This document shows, in pieces, positions 18,063 to 27,544 of a stretch of 64,000 nt of DNA. The position numbers were made by a program, and so were the translations under genes. Under the pieces are notes generated by a model. That model worked only from the letters and a program-made list of their open reading frames with translations, made no database searches and was not told the DNA's origin. Source of the stretch: Halothiobacillus diazotrophicus (GTDB taxonomy: Bacteria > Pseudomonadota > Gammaproteobacteria > Halothiobacillales > Halothiobacillaceae); NCBI RefSeq assembly GCF_001663815.1, contig NZ_CP016027.1, positions 1,240,001 through 1,304,000 on the forward strand, written 5' to 3'. Position 1 is the first letter of the stretch. Every line of letters begins with the position of its first letter.

Positions 18063-18611
18063 GTGACGAGCAAATTTGCCATACCCACGCGACTACCGGT
18101 GGTAGTCATCAACACCGGGGGCACCCTGAACAAGTGCTACGACCCGATCGCCGGACAATTGATCGTTTCGCCCGACGAAGCAGTCATCTCGAGACTGCTT
18201 GAGTCGGCCGCGCCGAATCTGGACATCCACCTGATGGGCCTGATCCACAAGGACAGCCTGGAGATGACCGATGAAGACCGGAAACTGATCATCGCCGCGA
18301 TCCGCACCCTGCCCGGCTTGTTGCAGCAGGCACCGATCATCGTCGTACACGGCACGGACACCCTTCACCAGACGGCGACAATGCTCGATCAGGCGAACCT
18401 TGATCATGTCGTGGTCCTCACCGGCGCCATGCGGCCGGCCGAACTCGAGCCTCGGGAATCGGCACTTCATATGGGATTGGCGCTCGGCTTCCTTGCCGCC
18501 GATCCGCCACCTGGTGTTTATGTGGCCATGCACGGCCGCGTGGCACCCTACGCATTTCTGCGCAAGAACTACGACCAAGGGGTTTTTCGCCCATTGCCAA
18601 TGACCGATTGA
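18063..18611 (+). CDS. Short asparaginase-family protein (N-terminal domain only)
   Basis: About 182 residues starting at GTG 18063, chosen because AGGAG lies seven bases upstream and a promoter lies between this and earlier in-frame starts. It matches only the N-terminal catalytic domain of L-asparaginases: the first threonine motif in VVINTGGTLNKCYD, the TDT motif in IVVHGTDTLHQTA and the lysine-region loop as VVLTGAMRPAE, where the usual catalytic-lysine context is altered. The roughly 120-residue C-terminal domain is absent and the frame ends cleanly with a terminator, so this is a compact protein rather than a visible truncation. Asparaginase activity is not assured. Confidence 0.75.
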   Translation: MTSKFAIPTRLPVVVINTGGTLNKCYDPIAGQLIVSPDEAVISRLLESAAPNLDIHLMGLIHKDSLEMTDEDRKLIIAAIRTLPGLLQQAPIIVVHGTDTLHQTATMLDQANLDHVVVLTGAMRPAELEPRESALHMGLALGFLAADPPPGVYVAMHGRVAPYAFLRKNYDQGVFRPLPMTD

Positions 18612-18632
18612 CCGCCCGATCAATGTAGCCAC

Positions 18633-18660
18633 AAAAAAAGCCCCGCGAATGCGGGGCTTC
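18633..18660. terminator. Bidirectional terminator between the asparaginase-like gene and soxB
   Basis: Stem AAGCCCCGC/GCGGGGCTT (18638-18646, 18651-18659), loop GAAT. The A run to the left gives a T run for the minus-strand soxB transcript. The right side has only short T stretches, so termination is likely stronger for soxB. Confidence 0.8.
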
Positions 18661-18691
18661 TGTTTCAACCTGGACGGTGACTAAGCGCTGA

Positions 18692-20494
18692 TTAGCACTT
18701 GGTCAGGCCCGGATTGCCCTTGACGCCGATCAGTTTCGGCTCGTTGATCTTCACCGGCTTGATGTGCTTCTTGTCACGCAGCCAATGCTCGACCTGATCC
18801 CAGATCATCTTGCCGGTATCGCCCGGAATCTGACCCGGCTTGTGCACGGAAGCCCAACCGGCAACCTTGTACTTCTTCTTCGGATCCAACGGCTTGCCGT
18901 TGAGCGCCATTTCGGAAATACGCTTGCCCTTGGACTCGTTCGGGGCACAGGCGTAGGTCATGCCGCCGATACGGACCATGTCACCACCTTGCTGGTAATA
19001 CGGATCCTTGTTGAAGATGTTGTCGCAAACGTCTTCGAGGATGCCCTTGATCTGCTCGCCGGTGAACTCGTTCACGGTGACGTTCGGGTAGGTCAGACCC
19101 ACTTCGGTCATCAGATCTTCGTAGGTGATCGGCTCGCCCGGAATGAGGGTGGTACCCCAGCGAACCCCCGGAGAGAAGGAGATTTCGCAATCGTTCTCGT
19201 CGATCAGGGCCTGACAGATCAGCTGATCCCAGCTGCCGGTGAAGTTGCCGCGGCGATAGAGCAGACCGTCGTTGGTGGCGACGACTTCGTCCAGACGCTT
19301 CTTGGCGTTGAACGTCTTGCCCTGGAAGGTGACGTCCTGGTTGGTCGCTTTCTCAATGAAGGCGGCCATTTCCTTGTCGGGTTCGATGAAGTCGGAGAAG
19401 ACCGGCAGCAGGTGATATTTGAAATCCTGCAGCTTGCCATTGCGGTAGTCGATATCCAGCACACCGAGGTATTTGCTGTTCGAACCGGCGTTGGTGACGA
19501 TGGTCTTGCCGCCCGGGTTCTTGACGATGGTCGGACGCGGGATGGCGTCGTGGGTGTGACCGCCCATGATCGCGTCGATGCCGCTGACCTGGGAAGCCAT
19601 CTTCAGATCCACGTCCATACCGTTGTGGGACAGAACGATGACGACTTCGGCGCCGTCCTTACGGGCCTTGTTGACGACATCCTGCATGTCTTCCGGATTG
19701 ATACCGAAGGTCCAGCCTTCAACCATCCAGGCCGGGTTGGCGATCGGGGTGTACGGGAACGCCTGACCGACGATTGCCACTTTCACGCCGTTTTCTTCGC
19801 GGATGATGTACGGCTTGAATACGCGGTCTTCGAAATCCTGGTTACGGATGTTCTGGGCAACGAAGGTCATGTTGCCGGCGGCTTCGAGCTGCTTGATACC
19901 GTCCATCATGCGGTCTTTGCCGTAGGTGGCTTCCCAGTGGGAAGTGAAGGCATCCAGACCGAAGATCTTCTGGGCGTCGATCTGACACTGGGCGTTGGTC
20001 CACAGCGCCAGGCCGGTACCCTGCCAGTTGTCACCACCGTCCATGACCAGCGCGCCGGGACGCTGGGCCTTCATGTGCTTGACCAGGGTCAGCAGGTGGG
20101 CATAACCGCCGACCTTGCCGAACTTCTTGGCCGCTTCAACGTAGTTGATGCAGGTGAACGCGTGCGCTTCCGGGGTATTCGGCTTCAGGCCGAAATACTT
20201 CAGGAATGCCTCGCCGACGAGATGCGGCGGATGACCTTCCATTGAACCAATGCCCAGGTTGATGCTGGGCTCGCGGAAATGGATCGGGTTCAGCTGCGCA
20301 TGAATGTCGGTGTAGTGCAGGATGTGCACGTTACCGAACTTGGGGATTTCATACATGTTGCCCGAGGCACGATTGGCCTTGACCGAATGGGCGACGGTTT
20401 GCATGCCCGTGCCCGCTTGCGCGGTCTCAAGGCTGATGCCGGCGGCGGATGCCGCAGCCAGCATTTGCAAAAATTCCCGACGAGATAAATTCAT
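18692..20494 (-). CDS. soxB: Thiosulfohydrolase SoxB
   Basis: Periplasmic di-manganese enzyme that releases sulfate from the cysteine-S-sulfonate on SoxYZ. 600 residues with a Tat signal (SRREFLQM, then a hydrophobic stretch ending near residue 28). The calcineurin-type metal motifs are present: HYTDIHAQL (about 60-68), MDGGDNWQGTG (about 155), SHNGMDVDL and GGHTHDAIPRP (about 310-320). The 5'-nucleotidase-like C-terminal domain (about 400-590) is complete. GGAGATC precedes the ATG by about five bases. It stands alone, about 6.5 kb from soxXA and on the other strand, with no soxYZ or soxCD in the window. Confidence 0.97.
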   Translation of the reverse strand: MNLSRREFLQMLAAASAAGISLETAQAGTGMQTVAHSVKANRASGNMYEIPKFGNVHILHYTDIHAQLNPIHFREPSINLGIGSMEGHPPHLVGEAFLKYFGLKPNTPEAHAFTCINYVEAAKKFGKVGGYAHLLTLVKHMKAQRPGALVMDGGDNWQGTGLALWTNAQCQIDAQKIFGLDAFTSHWEATYGKDRMMDGIKQLEAAGNMTFVAQNIRNQDFEDRVFKPYIIREENGVKVAIVGQAFPYTPIANPAWMVEGWTFGINPEDMQDVVNKARKDGAEVVIVLSHNGMDVDLKMASQVSGIDAIMGGHTHDAIPRPTIVKNPGGKTIVTNAGSNSKYLGVLDIDYRNGKLQDFKYHLLPVFSDFIEPDKEMAAFIEKATNQDVTFQGKTFNAKKRLDEVVATNDGLLYRRGNFTGSWDQLICQALIDENDCEISFSPGVRWGTTLIPGEPITYEDLMTEVGLTYPNVTVNEFTGEQIKGILEDVCDNIFNKDPYYQQGGDMVRIGGMTYACAPNESKGKRISEMALNGKPLDPKKKYKVAGWASVHKPGQIPGDTGKMIWDQVEHWLRDKKHIKPVKINEPKLIGVKGNPGLTKC

Positions 20495-20880
20495 TCGTTG
20501 ATCTCCGTTATTGGATTTTTAAGTACGCACAAGCAGTTCGAGTCATTTTGCCTGGGCCAAACCAGATACACGTTTCGACACACTTGCGTGCGGCGCGAAA
20601 CCGTAACCCGAAATTTAACCACACTGCTCATCGCAAAAACAGCAAAAATACTTATGTGCATAAAAGCAAAACAGGGAATCCGCACCGGCAGATCGCCTTG
20701 TTGCCGTTCCTACGATTGATAGCCGGGCAAATGGTTCCCCGATCGGTGATGAAAATGCAGGGATCCGCGTCAGACGCGCCGTTAAGCTGTCCGCATCAGG
20801 CGCCGCGAGTTCGCCTTAAGACGGCACCAGTACCCATCGCGGGAACCCAACTGCCGACGGCACTGCCGATCTCGGACGGA
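20495..20880. other. Gene-free region upstream of soxB and downstream of holB
   Basis: 386 bp. The 150 bp next to soxB are relatively AT-rich and must hold the soxB promoter on the minus strand, but no pair of -35 and -10 boxes is convincing. No terminator for holB and no repeat was recognised. Confidence 0.4.
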
Positions 20881-21951
20881 TCAGGCCAAGCGGGCCGGCA
20901 AAGCCGGATCGGAGAGATCCAGGGCCAGCCGCTCCCGGGCCAGCTCCTCGTTCAAGGGATGACTGGCCGTCTGCAGGAAGGCCAGAAGAATCGGATGCCG
21001 CTTGAGCCAATCCTCGGCGGACAGTGCCGCTGCCATGCGCCCGATGGCCGGACACAAGGATTCGGGCGCCGTGCAGGGCAAACCAAGCGACACACCCTGA
21101 ACCGCCAGCCAGACACGCAACAGCCACCGGGCCAGCGTTTCCCGATCCACGGACTGCCAAACCTTGGCCACGGCCAAGGGTGAACTGTGACCGCAGATGA
21201 GATCGCAGAAGGATTGGGTCACACCCTGCCAATCCCAGTCCGGCGCTTGACCGGCCACCAGATCGCGCCCACCCATGAACCAGAGCAGGTCCGCGTCGGC
21301 GCGCGGCAGGGCGTGCGTCGTGCACAACCAGTCGACGAGCGCGGATCGATCCGGATTGGGGACGGATAGACGCTGTACCCGAGATCGAATGGTCATCGGT
21401 AGCAAATCGGCGCGCTCGGCGGTGAACAGGAACAGACTCCCGGCCGGCGGTTCTTCCAGCAATTTGAGCAGACTGTTCGCTGCAGCCCGGTTCATGCGCT
21501 CCGCCTGTTCGATCAAGGCGATGCGCACTGGGCCATAACGGGTCAATCCGAAAGCATCGATCAGGGCGCGCACCACGTCGACGGGGATATCGCGCACCGA
21601 GAGATCTTCTGCCGCCAGAATCAGATCCGGATGCGTACCGGCCTGACGCAATCGACAGGCCGGACAAACCTCGCAGGGCGCCTCCGAACCCGGTTGCCGT
21701 ATCGGTTGGCTGCAGAGCAGGTAGGCCGAAATACAGCGTGCAAGCGCACTCGAACCCAAGCCGCGCTCTCCGACGATCATCAGCCCATGGGGGACGCGTC
21801 CCTGGGCATGCATGCCGATGAACCGTTCCCAGGGCGCCAGCAGCCAGGGCGCCCGGCGAACGAGTTCGAGAGAGCGCTGCAAGGGGGGCGACTCTCCACT
21901 GTCGACAGGCGTTGCGGGTACCTTTTTCTCCGAAGCCTTACCTGCCGCCAT
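20881..21951 (-). CDS. holB: DNA polymerase III delta-prime subunit
   Basis: Clamp-loader subunit. 356 residues: AAA+-like domain with a degenerate Walker A, GERGLGSSALA (about 61-71), as expected for the non-hydrolysing delta-prime subunit. A zinc module follows with cysteines in CEVCPACRLRQ (about 92-102), then NSLLKLLEEPP, a hallmark of the subunit. The usual SRC motif reads SRVQRL here, so the sensor cysteine is replaced. GGGGGAGG lies before the ATG. The start overlaps the end of tmk by 14 bp, the classic tmk-holB pairing. Confidence 0.93.
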   Translation of the reverse strand: MAAGKASEKKVPATPVDSGESPPLQRSLELVRRAPWLLAPWERFIGMHAQGRVPHGLMIVGERGLGSSALARCISAYLLCSQPIRQPGSEAPCEVCPACRLRQAGTHPDLILAAEDLSVRDIPVDVVRALIDAFGLTRYGPVRIALIEQAERMNRAAANSLLKLLEEPPAGSLFLFTAERADLLPMTIRSRVQRLSVPNPDRSALVDWLCTTHALPRADADLLWFMGGRDLVAGQAPDWDWQGVTQSFCDLICGHSSPLAVAKVWQSVDRETLARWLLRVWLAVQGVSLGLPCTAPESLCPAIGRMAAALSAEDWLKRHPILLAFLQTASHPLNEELARERLALDLSDPALPARLA

Positions 21952-22603
21952 GCACGCCTACCTCCCCCTCATCGAAACGCGCAGCCAGAGCCGCGTGAAT
22001 CTGCAGCCGGACCCGATCGAGCGGTTCAGCAGCATCGATGACACGAACGCGCCGGGGATGCGCCTCGGCAATCGCCAGGAACCCCGCGCGAACACGCCCG
22101 AAGAATTCGTGCGCCTCACGTTCGAAACGGTCCTTGGCAATCATCCCCCGCCGGGCTGCCGCTCGAGCGATGCCGATGCCCACCGGCAGATCGAGCAGCA
22201 GGGTCAGATCAGGACGCACACCCTGCTCCGCGTAACTGGCCAGGGATTCGATCACGACCGGATCGATCCCCCGACCGGCACCCTGGTAGGCACGACTCGA
22301 ATCGGTGAAGCGATCGCAGACGACCACCCGCCCGGAATCGAGTGCAGGGCGAATTCCCCGGGCCACATGCTGGGCCCGTGCCGCAAACATCAGCAACAAC
22401 TCGGTCGGTTCGGCCAGCTCTTCCTCGGTCGCGGTCAGCAGGATGCGGCGGATGTCCTCAGCCACTGGCGTTCCGCCGGGCTCGCGGGTGCGCAGTACCT
22501 CCCTCCCCCGCCCGGAGAACCAATCGGCCACACAGGACACGGCCGTCGACTTGCCCGCGCCTTCGATGCCCTCGATCGTGATGAACACGCCCTGCGCCGT
22601 CAT
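21938..22603 (-). CDS. tmk: Thymidylate kinase
   Basis: Phosphorylates dTMP to dTDP. About 221 residues from ATG 22603, chosen because GGGAGGAG lies just upstream and the start overlaps the mltG stop as ATGA. The P-loop is GIEGAGKSTA, the dTMP-binding DRx motif is VVCDRFTDSSRAYQGAGRG, and REPGG follows the P-loop region as usual. The lid region contains RAAARRG. It lies in the mltG-tmk-holB order that is widely conserved in gammaproteobacteria. Confidence 0.95.
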   Translation of the reverse strand: MTAQGVFITIEGIEGAGKSTAVSCVADWFSGRGREVLRTREPGGTPVAEDIRRILLTATEEELAEPTELLLMFAARAQHVARGIRPALDSGRVVVCDRFTDSSRAYQGAGRGIDPVVIESLASYAEQGVRPDLTLLLDLPVGIGIARAAARRGMIAKDRFEREAHEFFGRVRAGFLAIAEAHPRRVRVIDAAEPLDRVRLQIHAALAARFDEGEVGVHGGR

Positions 22604-23697
22604 TTTACTCCTCCCGAGGTTGCCGCTTTCGAATCGCCGACCTGATCGGCGCGACGGTTTTCCAGCTTGCGCCAAGCCTGAACAGCCTGATTGTGCCCCT
22701 GCAAGGTTCGGGAGAAAGTATGACCGCCCGATCCGTTTGCCACAAAATACAGGGCATCGGTTTGCGTCGGATGGGTCACGGCCTGCAGGGACGCTTCCGA
22801 AGGCAGCGCGATCGGCGTGGGCGGCAGCCCGACCCGTACGTAGGTGTTGTACGGCGTATCCTGTCGCAACTCGGATTGCGTCAGACTCCGCGGCGCCGTC
22901 GCGGCATCCACGACACCCCGCCGGGATTTCGCCACGCCGTAGATCACGGCCGGATCGGTCTGCAAGCGCATGCCCCGGTTCAGGCGATTGATGAAGACAC
23001 CGGCCACCTTGCCCCGCTCGTCCGCCAGACCAGTCTCCTTCTCGACGATCGAGGCCAGAATCAGGGCATCCTCGGGGGTCTTCAACGGAAGATCGGGTGC
23101 CCGGTTCGCCCAGGCTGCGTCCAGATGCGCCTGCATCGACTGGTAGGCTTTCATGACGATCTGTCGATCCGTGGTACCGCCGGTGAACACATAAGTATCC
23201 GGGAAAAGCTGCCCCTCCAGATGCTTGATCGGCAGACTCAGCGCCGCGATGATCTCGGCATGACTGAGCCCGGTCAATGTGTGCTTGAGGTGGGGATCCG
23301 TCGCCAGTCGGTTCAGGAAATCCTGTGCGGTATCTCCCTCCGGCACCGTGACCCGGTAACGAACCACGTCGCCGGAAACCAGACGGTCCAGCAGGCTGAG
23401 CAAGGTGTCCTTCGGCGAAATTTCGTATTCGCCCGCCTTGATGGCGCGCGCCTGCCCCCGCAAGCGGGCCACCCAGTAGAACAAGGTCGGATCAAGATGG
23501 GCGCCCGACGCGTCGGCCAATTCGGCAATACGTCGCGCATCCATGCCGGGGAGAATGGTCACCTGCACCGCCGGGTCACCCGTCGCCAGCAAGGGCTCGG
23601 TCAACCCGCGACCCACGGTACGGTACGTGATCACCAGGGCGAGCAACAGCCCCATCACGACCAACCAGACCACCAGATACCCCACCATGCGCTTCAC
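22600..23697 (-). CDS. mltG: Endolytic peptidoglycan transglycosylase MltG
   Basis: Cleaves nascent glycan strands at the inner membrane and so helps set glycan length. 365 residues: a short cytoplasmic start, one membrane helix (about 7-27), a LysM-like region (about 45-110), and the YceG catalytic domain with the active glutamate in LASIVEKETGLADERG and the conserved NRLNRGMRLQTDPAVIYG. The start is GTG at 23697 with CGAGG seven bases upstream. It sits between pabC (12 bp) and tmk (overlap), the usual pabC-mltG-tmk-holB block. Confidence 0.95.
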   Translation of the reverse strand: MKRMVGYLVVWLVVMGLLLALVITYRTVGRGLTEPLLATGDPAVQVTILPGMDARRIAELADASGAHLDPTLFYWVARLRGQARAIKAGEYEISPKDTLLSLLDRLVSGDVVRYRVTVPEGDTAQDFLNRLATDPHLKHTLTGLSHAEIIAALSLPIKHLEGQLFPDTYVFTGGTTDRQIVMKAYQSMQAHLDAAWANRAPDLPLKTPEDALILASIVEKETGLADERGKVAGVFINRLNRGMRLQTDPAVIYGVAKSRRGVVDAATAPRSLTQSELRQDTPYNTYVRVGLPPTPIALPSEASLQAVTHPTQTDALYFVANGSGGHTFSRTLQGHNQAVQAWRKLENRRADQVGDSKAATSGGVK

Positions 23698-23709
23698 GCA
23701 AAAACCTCG

Positions 23710-24558
23710 CTATTCGTTCATCATCGGCTCACCGCGCGCGACCCGCCACCAGGCGGTTTCCTGCACGGGAAGCGTCCCATCCGGTTCCGGTAGCGCCGCA
23801 TAGCGATCCGCCAGCCCTTGCACGGGCGCCAGACTAAGGGCGCGCCCCTGAATCGCCCGAACCGGCACAATCCCCCAAACCGAATTGGTCATCGCGGCCG
23901 CCTCGGCCATGGCCAGGCGGCCCGGCGCCAGGGGCGTACGACGCACCCCCAGAGATGCGATCAACGTGGCACGCACCGTACCCGCTATGCCAGCACCACT
24001 GACCGGCGGGGTATGCCAGCATCCTTCCTCAAACCAGAAGAAATTGCTCTGAATACCCCCCGAGATCAGCCCTTCGGGGCTCATCATCAGGCATTCGTCC
24101 ATAGCTTCGGAACACGTCTGGCGGCACAGCACCTGAGGCAACCGGTTCAAATGCTTCAGACCGGTCAAGTGTGGCACACCCGGAAACTTCGTGGGCTGGA
24201 GACCGACCGACACCCCCTGCGCCTGCCACGCGGCGATCCGGTCGGGAACCGGACCGCACTGGATCAGCACCGTCGGCCGAATCGGATCAGGACGCCGATA
24301 ACCGCGCGCGCCCGATCCCGCGGTATAGGTCAGCTTGAGCACGCCCCGATCGCCAGACGGATTTTCGGCGACGGCGGCCGCAATTTGTGCGCACAGATCG
24401 GATGCAGAGGGCACAGGCAAACCTAGTCGACGGCAACCCCAGGTCAGGCGGGCGAAATGCTCCGACCACCACTCGGACTTGCCATGCCGGAGGCGCAGCG
24501 TTTCGAACAGACCATCGCCATAAGCGAGGCCTCGGTCCGCCGCCTCGATGGTGGTCAT
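23710..24558 (-). CDS. pabC: Aminodeoxychorismate lyase
   Basis: Class IV PLP enzyme that converts aminodeoxychorismate to p-aminobenzoate and pyruvate for folate synthesis. 282 residues. Fold motifs are ADRGLAYGDGLFETLRLRHG at the N-terminus, the PLP lysine in LTGLKHLNRLPQVL (about residue 140) and the phosphate-cup region following SGAGIAGTVR. The start overlaps the pabB stop as ATGA, so the two folate enzymes are made together. Confidence 0.93.
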   Translation of the reverse strand: MTTIEAADRGLAYGDGLFETLRLRHGKSEWWSEHFARLTWGCRRLGLPVPSASDLCAQIAAAVAENPSGDRGVLKLTYTAGSGARGYRRPDPIRPTVLIQCGPVPDRIAAWQAQGVSVGLQPTKFPGVPHLTGLKHLNRLPQVLCRQTCSEAMDECLMMSPEGLISGGIQSNFFWFEEGCWHTPPVSGAGIAGTVRATLIASLGVRRTPLAPGRLAMAEAAAMTNSVWGIVPVRAIQGRALSLAPVQGLADRYAALPEPDGTLPVQETAWWRVARGEPMMNE

Positions 24559-26006
24559 GGCGCCATCGCACCCAATGCCAGAAGGAGGCCACGCGCCTTT
24601 TCCTCCGTTTCGATCCGCTCCCGCAGAGGTTCGCTGTCCGCGACGACCCCTGCCCCAGCCCGGAATTCTCCCGAGCCGTCCGTCGCCAAAAACACCGTTC
24701 GAATCAATATATTGCTATCCATGCGGCCATCTAAGCTGAGGTAACCGACGCTTCCGGTGTACGGCCCTCGTCCCGTCGCCTCGAGTTCCGAAAGAATTTC
24801 CATGCAACGGACCTTCGGGCAGCCGGTGATCGTCCCGCCGGGAAATGTGGCCGCCAGGAGATCGAAGACGCTGCGGTCGGGGCGCAATTTCCCGGACACG
24901 TTCGACACCAGGTGGTGGACGTGGGCAAAGGATTCAATCGTCATCAGCTCGTCGACCTGAACGCTGCCGGGCTGACACACGCGCCCGAGATCGTTCCGCT
25001 CGAGATCGATCAGCATCACATGCTCGGCTCGCTCCTTCGGATGGGCACGCAATTCGTCCATCAGCGCCCGATCCCGAGCGCGATCGGCATCGCGACGCCG
25101 CGTGCCAGCAATGGGGCGGGTGGAAACGCGTCCGGATACATGATCGACGAGCCGCTCGGGCGACGAACTGATGATCTGCCCTTCATCCAGTCGATACCAG
25201 GCGGCAAAGGGCGCGGGATTGTAGCGCCCCAGACGACGAAAGATCCGCCAACCGGCATCCGATTGCGGTGTCGAAAAACGCCAGGCCCGAGATAGGTTCG
25301 CCTGAAACACGTCGCCCGCCTGTAGGTAGTCGAGAATCCGGGCTACGCCCGCTTCGTAGATGGCCGGATCATCGGCCGCGACGGCGCCCAGCGCAAGATC
25401 GTCGTCCATCGCATCCCCTGCACCTGATCCCGCCCGATATTCGATGATCGCCGTACGCATCGTGTCGGCAGCCAAGGATGAACGACCGTCCTGCACGAGA
25501 TACATCCGGCTTGCCTCATGGTCGAAGACCAGGGCGGCGGCATGATACTGCGCCACAGCGACCGGGAAACCGGAATCATCCGGAGTGCCAACGGCGAAAG
25601 ACGGCAGATCGAGACTCGGCTCGATCTGACCGGCCAACTCATAGGAGAGGTAGAAGCTCCAGCCCCCGACGAAGGGCAGTTCGTGCGCCAGGGGGGCGAC
25701 TGAATCACGCGTCGGGTCAACCCATCGGCCGAAGGCGTCAAGAAAATCGCCATTTTCCGGCAAACAGGGCGGTTGCCCCTCCGTCGTCAGCGGCCGGAAA
25801 TGAAGCGAGTTCCGCCTTGTCAGTCGCAGCTCCGCGGCCGGTGCCGACATCAGGATCGACCAACGGGCATTGTGCGGCGCCGAATCGGTGTCTCCCGAAG
25901 CGAGACTGGCGAACAGTTGCGAGAAAGCCGCCGGAGCGGACCGGATCAGATCCGGGAAATCCGTGGCATGAATGCCCTCGATACGCTCGATGATCGGCTG
26001 GATCAT
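24555..26006 (-). CDS. pabB: Aminodeoxychorismate synthase component I
   Basis: Chorismate-binding enzyme that aminates chorismate with ammonia from a glutaminase partner. About 483 residues from ATG 26006; longer in-frame starts would run back into fabF, and a GTG at 26024 is a possible alternative. The C-terminal chorismate domain (about 190-480) is complete, with IAGTRRRDADRARD, LIDLERNDLGRVCQPGSV and the typical end motif TFPGGTITGCPKVRCMEI and GPYTGSVGY. No glutaminase (pabA) domain is fused. It is 32 bp downstream of fabF and overlaps pabC. Confidence 0.93.
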   Translation of the reverse strand: MIQPIIERIEGIHATDFPDLIRSAPAAFSQLFASLASGDTDSAPHNARWSILMSAPAAELRLTRRNSLHFRPLTTEGQPPCLPENGDFLDAFGRWVDPTRDSVAPLAHELPFVGGWSFYLSYELAGQIEPSLDLPSFAVGTPDDSGFPVAVAQYHAAALVFDHEASRMYLVQDGRSSLAADTMRTAIIEYRAGSGAGDAMDDDLALGAVAADDPAIYEAGVARILDYLQAGDVFQANLSRAWRFSTPQSDAGWRIFRRLGRYNPAPFAAWYRLDEGQIISSSPERLVDHVSGRVSTRPIAGTRRRDADRARDRALMDELRAHPKERAEHVMLIDLERNDLGRVCQPGSVQVDELMTIESFAHVHHLVSNVSGKLRPDRSVFDLLAATFPGGTITGCPKVRCMEILSELEATGRGPYTGSVGYLSLDGRMDSNILIRTVFLATDGSGEFRAGAGVVADSEPLRERIETEEKARGLLLALGAMAP

Positions 26007-26038
26007 GGCTTTCGCCGAAGTCACGGCGGGATCCCGCA

Positions 26039-27280
26039 CTAGACGCGCCGGAAGATCAACGTACCGTTCGTGCCGCCAAACCCGAAAGAGTTGGACATGA
26101 CCACATCCAGGCCCTGTACCGGGCGCGCGGTATGCGGCACGAAATCCAGATCGCAATCATCGGAGGGGTTGTCCAGATTGATTGTCGGCGGCAGAACCTG
26201 GTCGCGCAAGGCAAGCACGGAGAACACGGCCTCGATGCCACCGGCAGCGCCCAACAGATGCCCGGTCATCGACTTGGTCGAACTCACCGGGCAACGCTTG
26301 GCATGCTCCCCCAGCGCCGCGCGCAAGGCGACGACCTCGGCCACATCGCCCGCCGGGGTCGACGTGCCGTGGGCATTGATGTAACCGATGTCCTCCGGGT
26401 TGATACCCGCATCGTTCATCGCGGCCTGCATGCAGCGTCGAGCCCCATCGCCATCGGTCGAAGGCGCCGTCATGTGATAGGCATCGGCACTCATGCCGAA
26501 CCCGAGCAATTCGGCATAAATCCGTGCGCCACGCGCCTGTGCATGCTCCAGGGATTCCAGCACCAGCACGCCGGCGCCCTCTCCGAGCACGAAACCGTCG
26601 CGATCCCGGTCCCAGGGCCGGGAGGCATGGGTGGGGTCGTCATTACGGGTAGACAGTGCACGGGCGGCGGCGAATCCCGCCACGCCCAGCGGGGAAATGG
26701 CACCCTCCGCACCACCGGCGATCATGGCGTCGGCATCACCGTAGGCGATCAGTCGTGCCGCCTGGCCAATACTGTGCGTGCCGGCCGCGCAGGCCGTGAC
26801 GGTGGCCAGATTGGGACCGCGAAAGCCATAGCGGATAGACAGCTGGCCGGACACCATATTGATGATCGCACCCGGCACGAAGAACGGGGATACCCGGCGC
26901 GGCCCCTGCTCGGCGAGTGCGATGGTGTTGCGCTCGATGCCATCCAGACCGCCGATGCCGGAGCCGATCAGGATGCCGACCCGATCCAGATTCAGCGTAT
27001 CGCTGACCAGGCCAGCATCGTCAATAGCCTCTATCGCCGCCGCCAGGCCATAGTGGATGAACGGCTCCATTTTCTTCACGTCTTTGGGCGGGATGTAGTT
27101 GGCGGGATCGAAATCCTTGACCATCGCCGCAATCTGAACCGGAATGGCGCCCAGCTCGAAACGATCGATGTGCCCCACGCCCGACTGCCCGGCCAGAATA
27201 CCCGACCAGGTTTGCGCCACACTGTTACCCAGGGGCGACACCATGCCCAAACCCGTAATGACTACCCGTCGCTTACTCAT
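26039..27280 (-). CDS. fabF: Beta-ketoacyl-ACP synthase II
   Basis: Elongates acyl-ACP chains with malonyl-ACP. 413 residues of the thiolase fold. The catalytic triad is visible: cysteine in [15 protein letters not shown] (about residue 165), histidine in [12 protein letters not shown] (about 304), histidine in [12 protein letters not shown] (about 341), with lysine in [10 protein letters not shown] strong terminator-like hairpin lies only 27 bp upstream of the start (27308-27344), separating fabF from acpP. Confidence 0.97.
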   Translation of the reverse strand: MSKRRVVITGLGMVSPLGNSVAQTWSGILAGQSGVGHIDRFELGAIPVQIAAMVKDFDPANYIPPKDVKKMEPFIHYGLAAAIEAIDDAGLVSDTLNLDRVGILIGSGIGGLDGIERNTIALAEQGPRRVSPFFVPGAIINMVSGQLSIRYGFRGPNLATVTACAAGTHSIGQAARLIAYGDADAMIAGGAEGAISPLGVAGFAAARALSTRNDDPTHASRPWDRDRDGFVLGEGAGVLVLESLEHAQARGARIYAELLGFGMSADAYHMTAPSTDGDGARRCMQAAMNDAGINPEDIGYINAHGTSTPAGDVAEVVALRAALGEHAKRCPVSSTKSMTGHLLGAAGGIEAVFSVLALRDQVLPPTINLDNPSDDCDLDFVPHTARPVQGLDVVMSNSFGFGGTNGTLIFRRV

Positions 27281-27307
27281 GCTCTATGATCCGTTTGCAT
27301 TCCATAA

Positions 27308-27344
27308 CAAAAAAGGCCGCGCCCGGTAAATCCGTAGCGCGGCC
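27308..27344 (-). terminator. Terminator or attenuator between acpP and fabF
   Basis: On the minus strand the stem GGCCGCGC/GCGCGGCC (27337-27344 with 27315-27322) has a 14-base loop and is followed by TTTTTT. It lies about 200 bp after acpP and ends 27 bp before the fabF ATG, too close for a full promoter downstream of it. fabF expression should therefore depend on readthrough. Confidence 0.75.
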
Positions 27345-27544
27345 TGGAGAAGGCGCAGATTGACTCGGCGATTCTCGCTTGGATATTGAACGCCAAGATT
27401 CATGAACGATCACGATCTTCTTGGAGCGAACTATCCGATGAGCGTCACCGGCGACACGCTGAAGTCAAGATACCCCGAAATCCGGGAATGATCATCCGAT
27501 CCGCGCCAGTTTCCGAAATCCACCCTCGTCCGGAGGGTAGCGGA

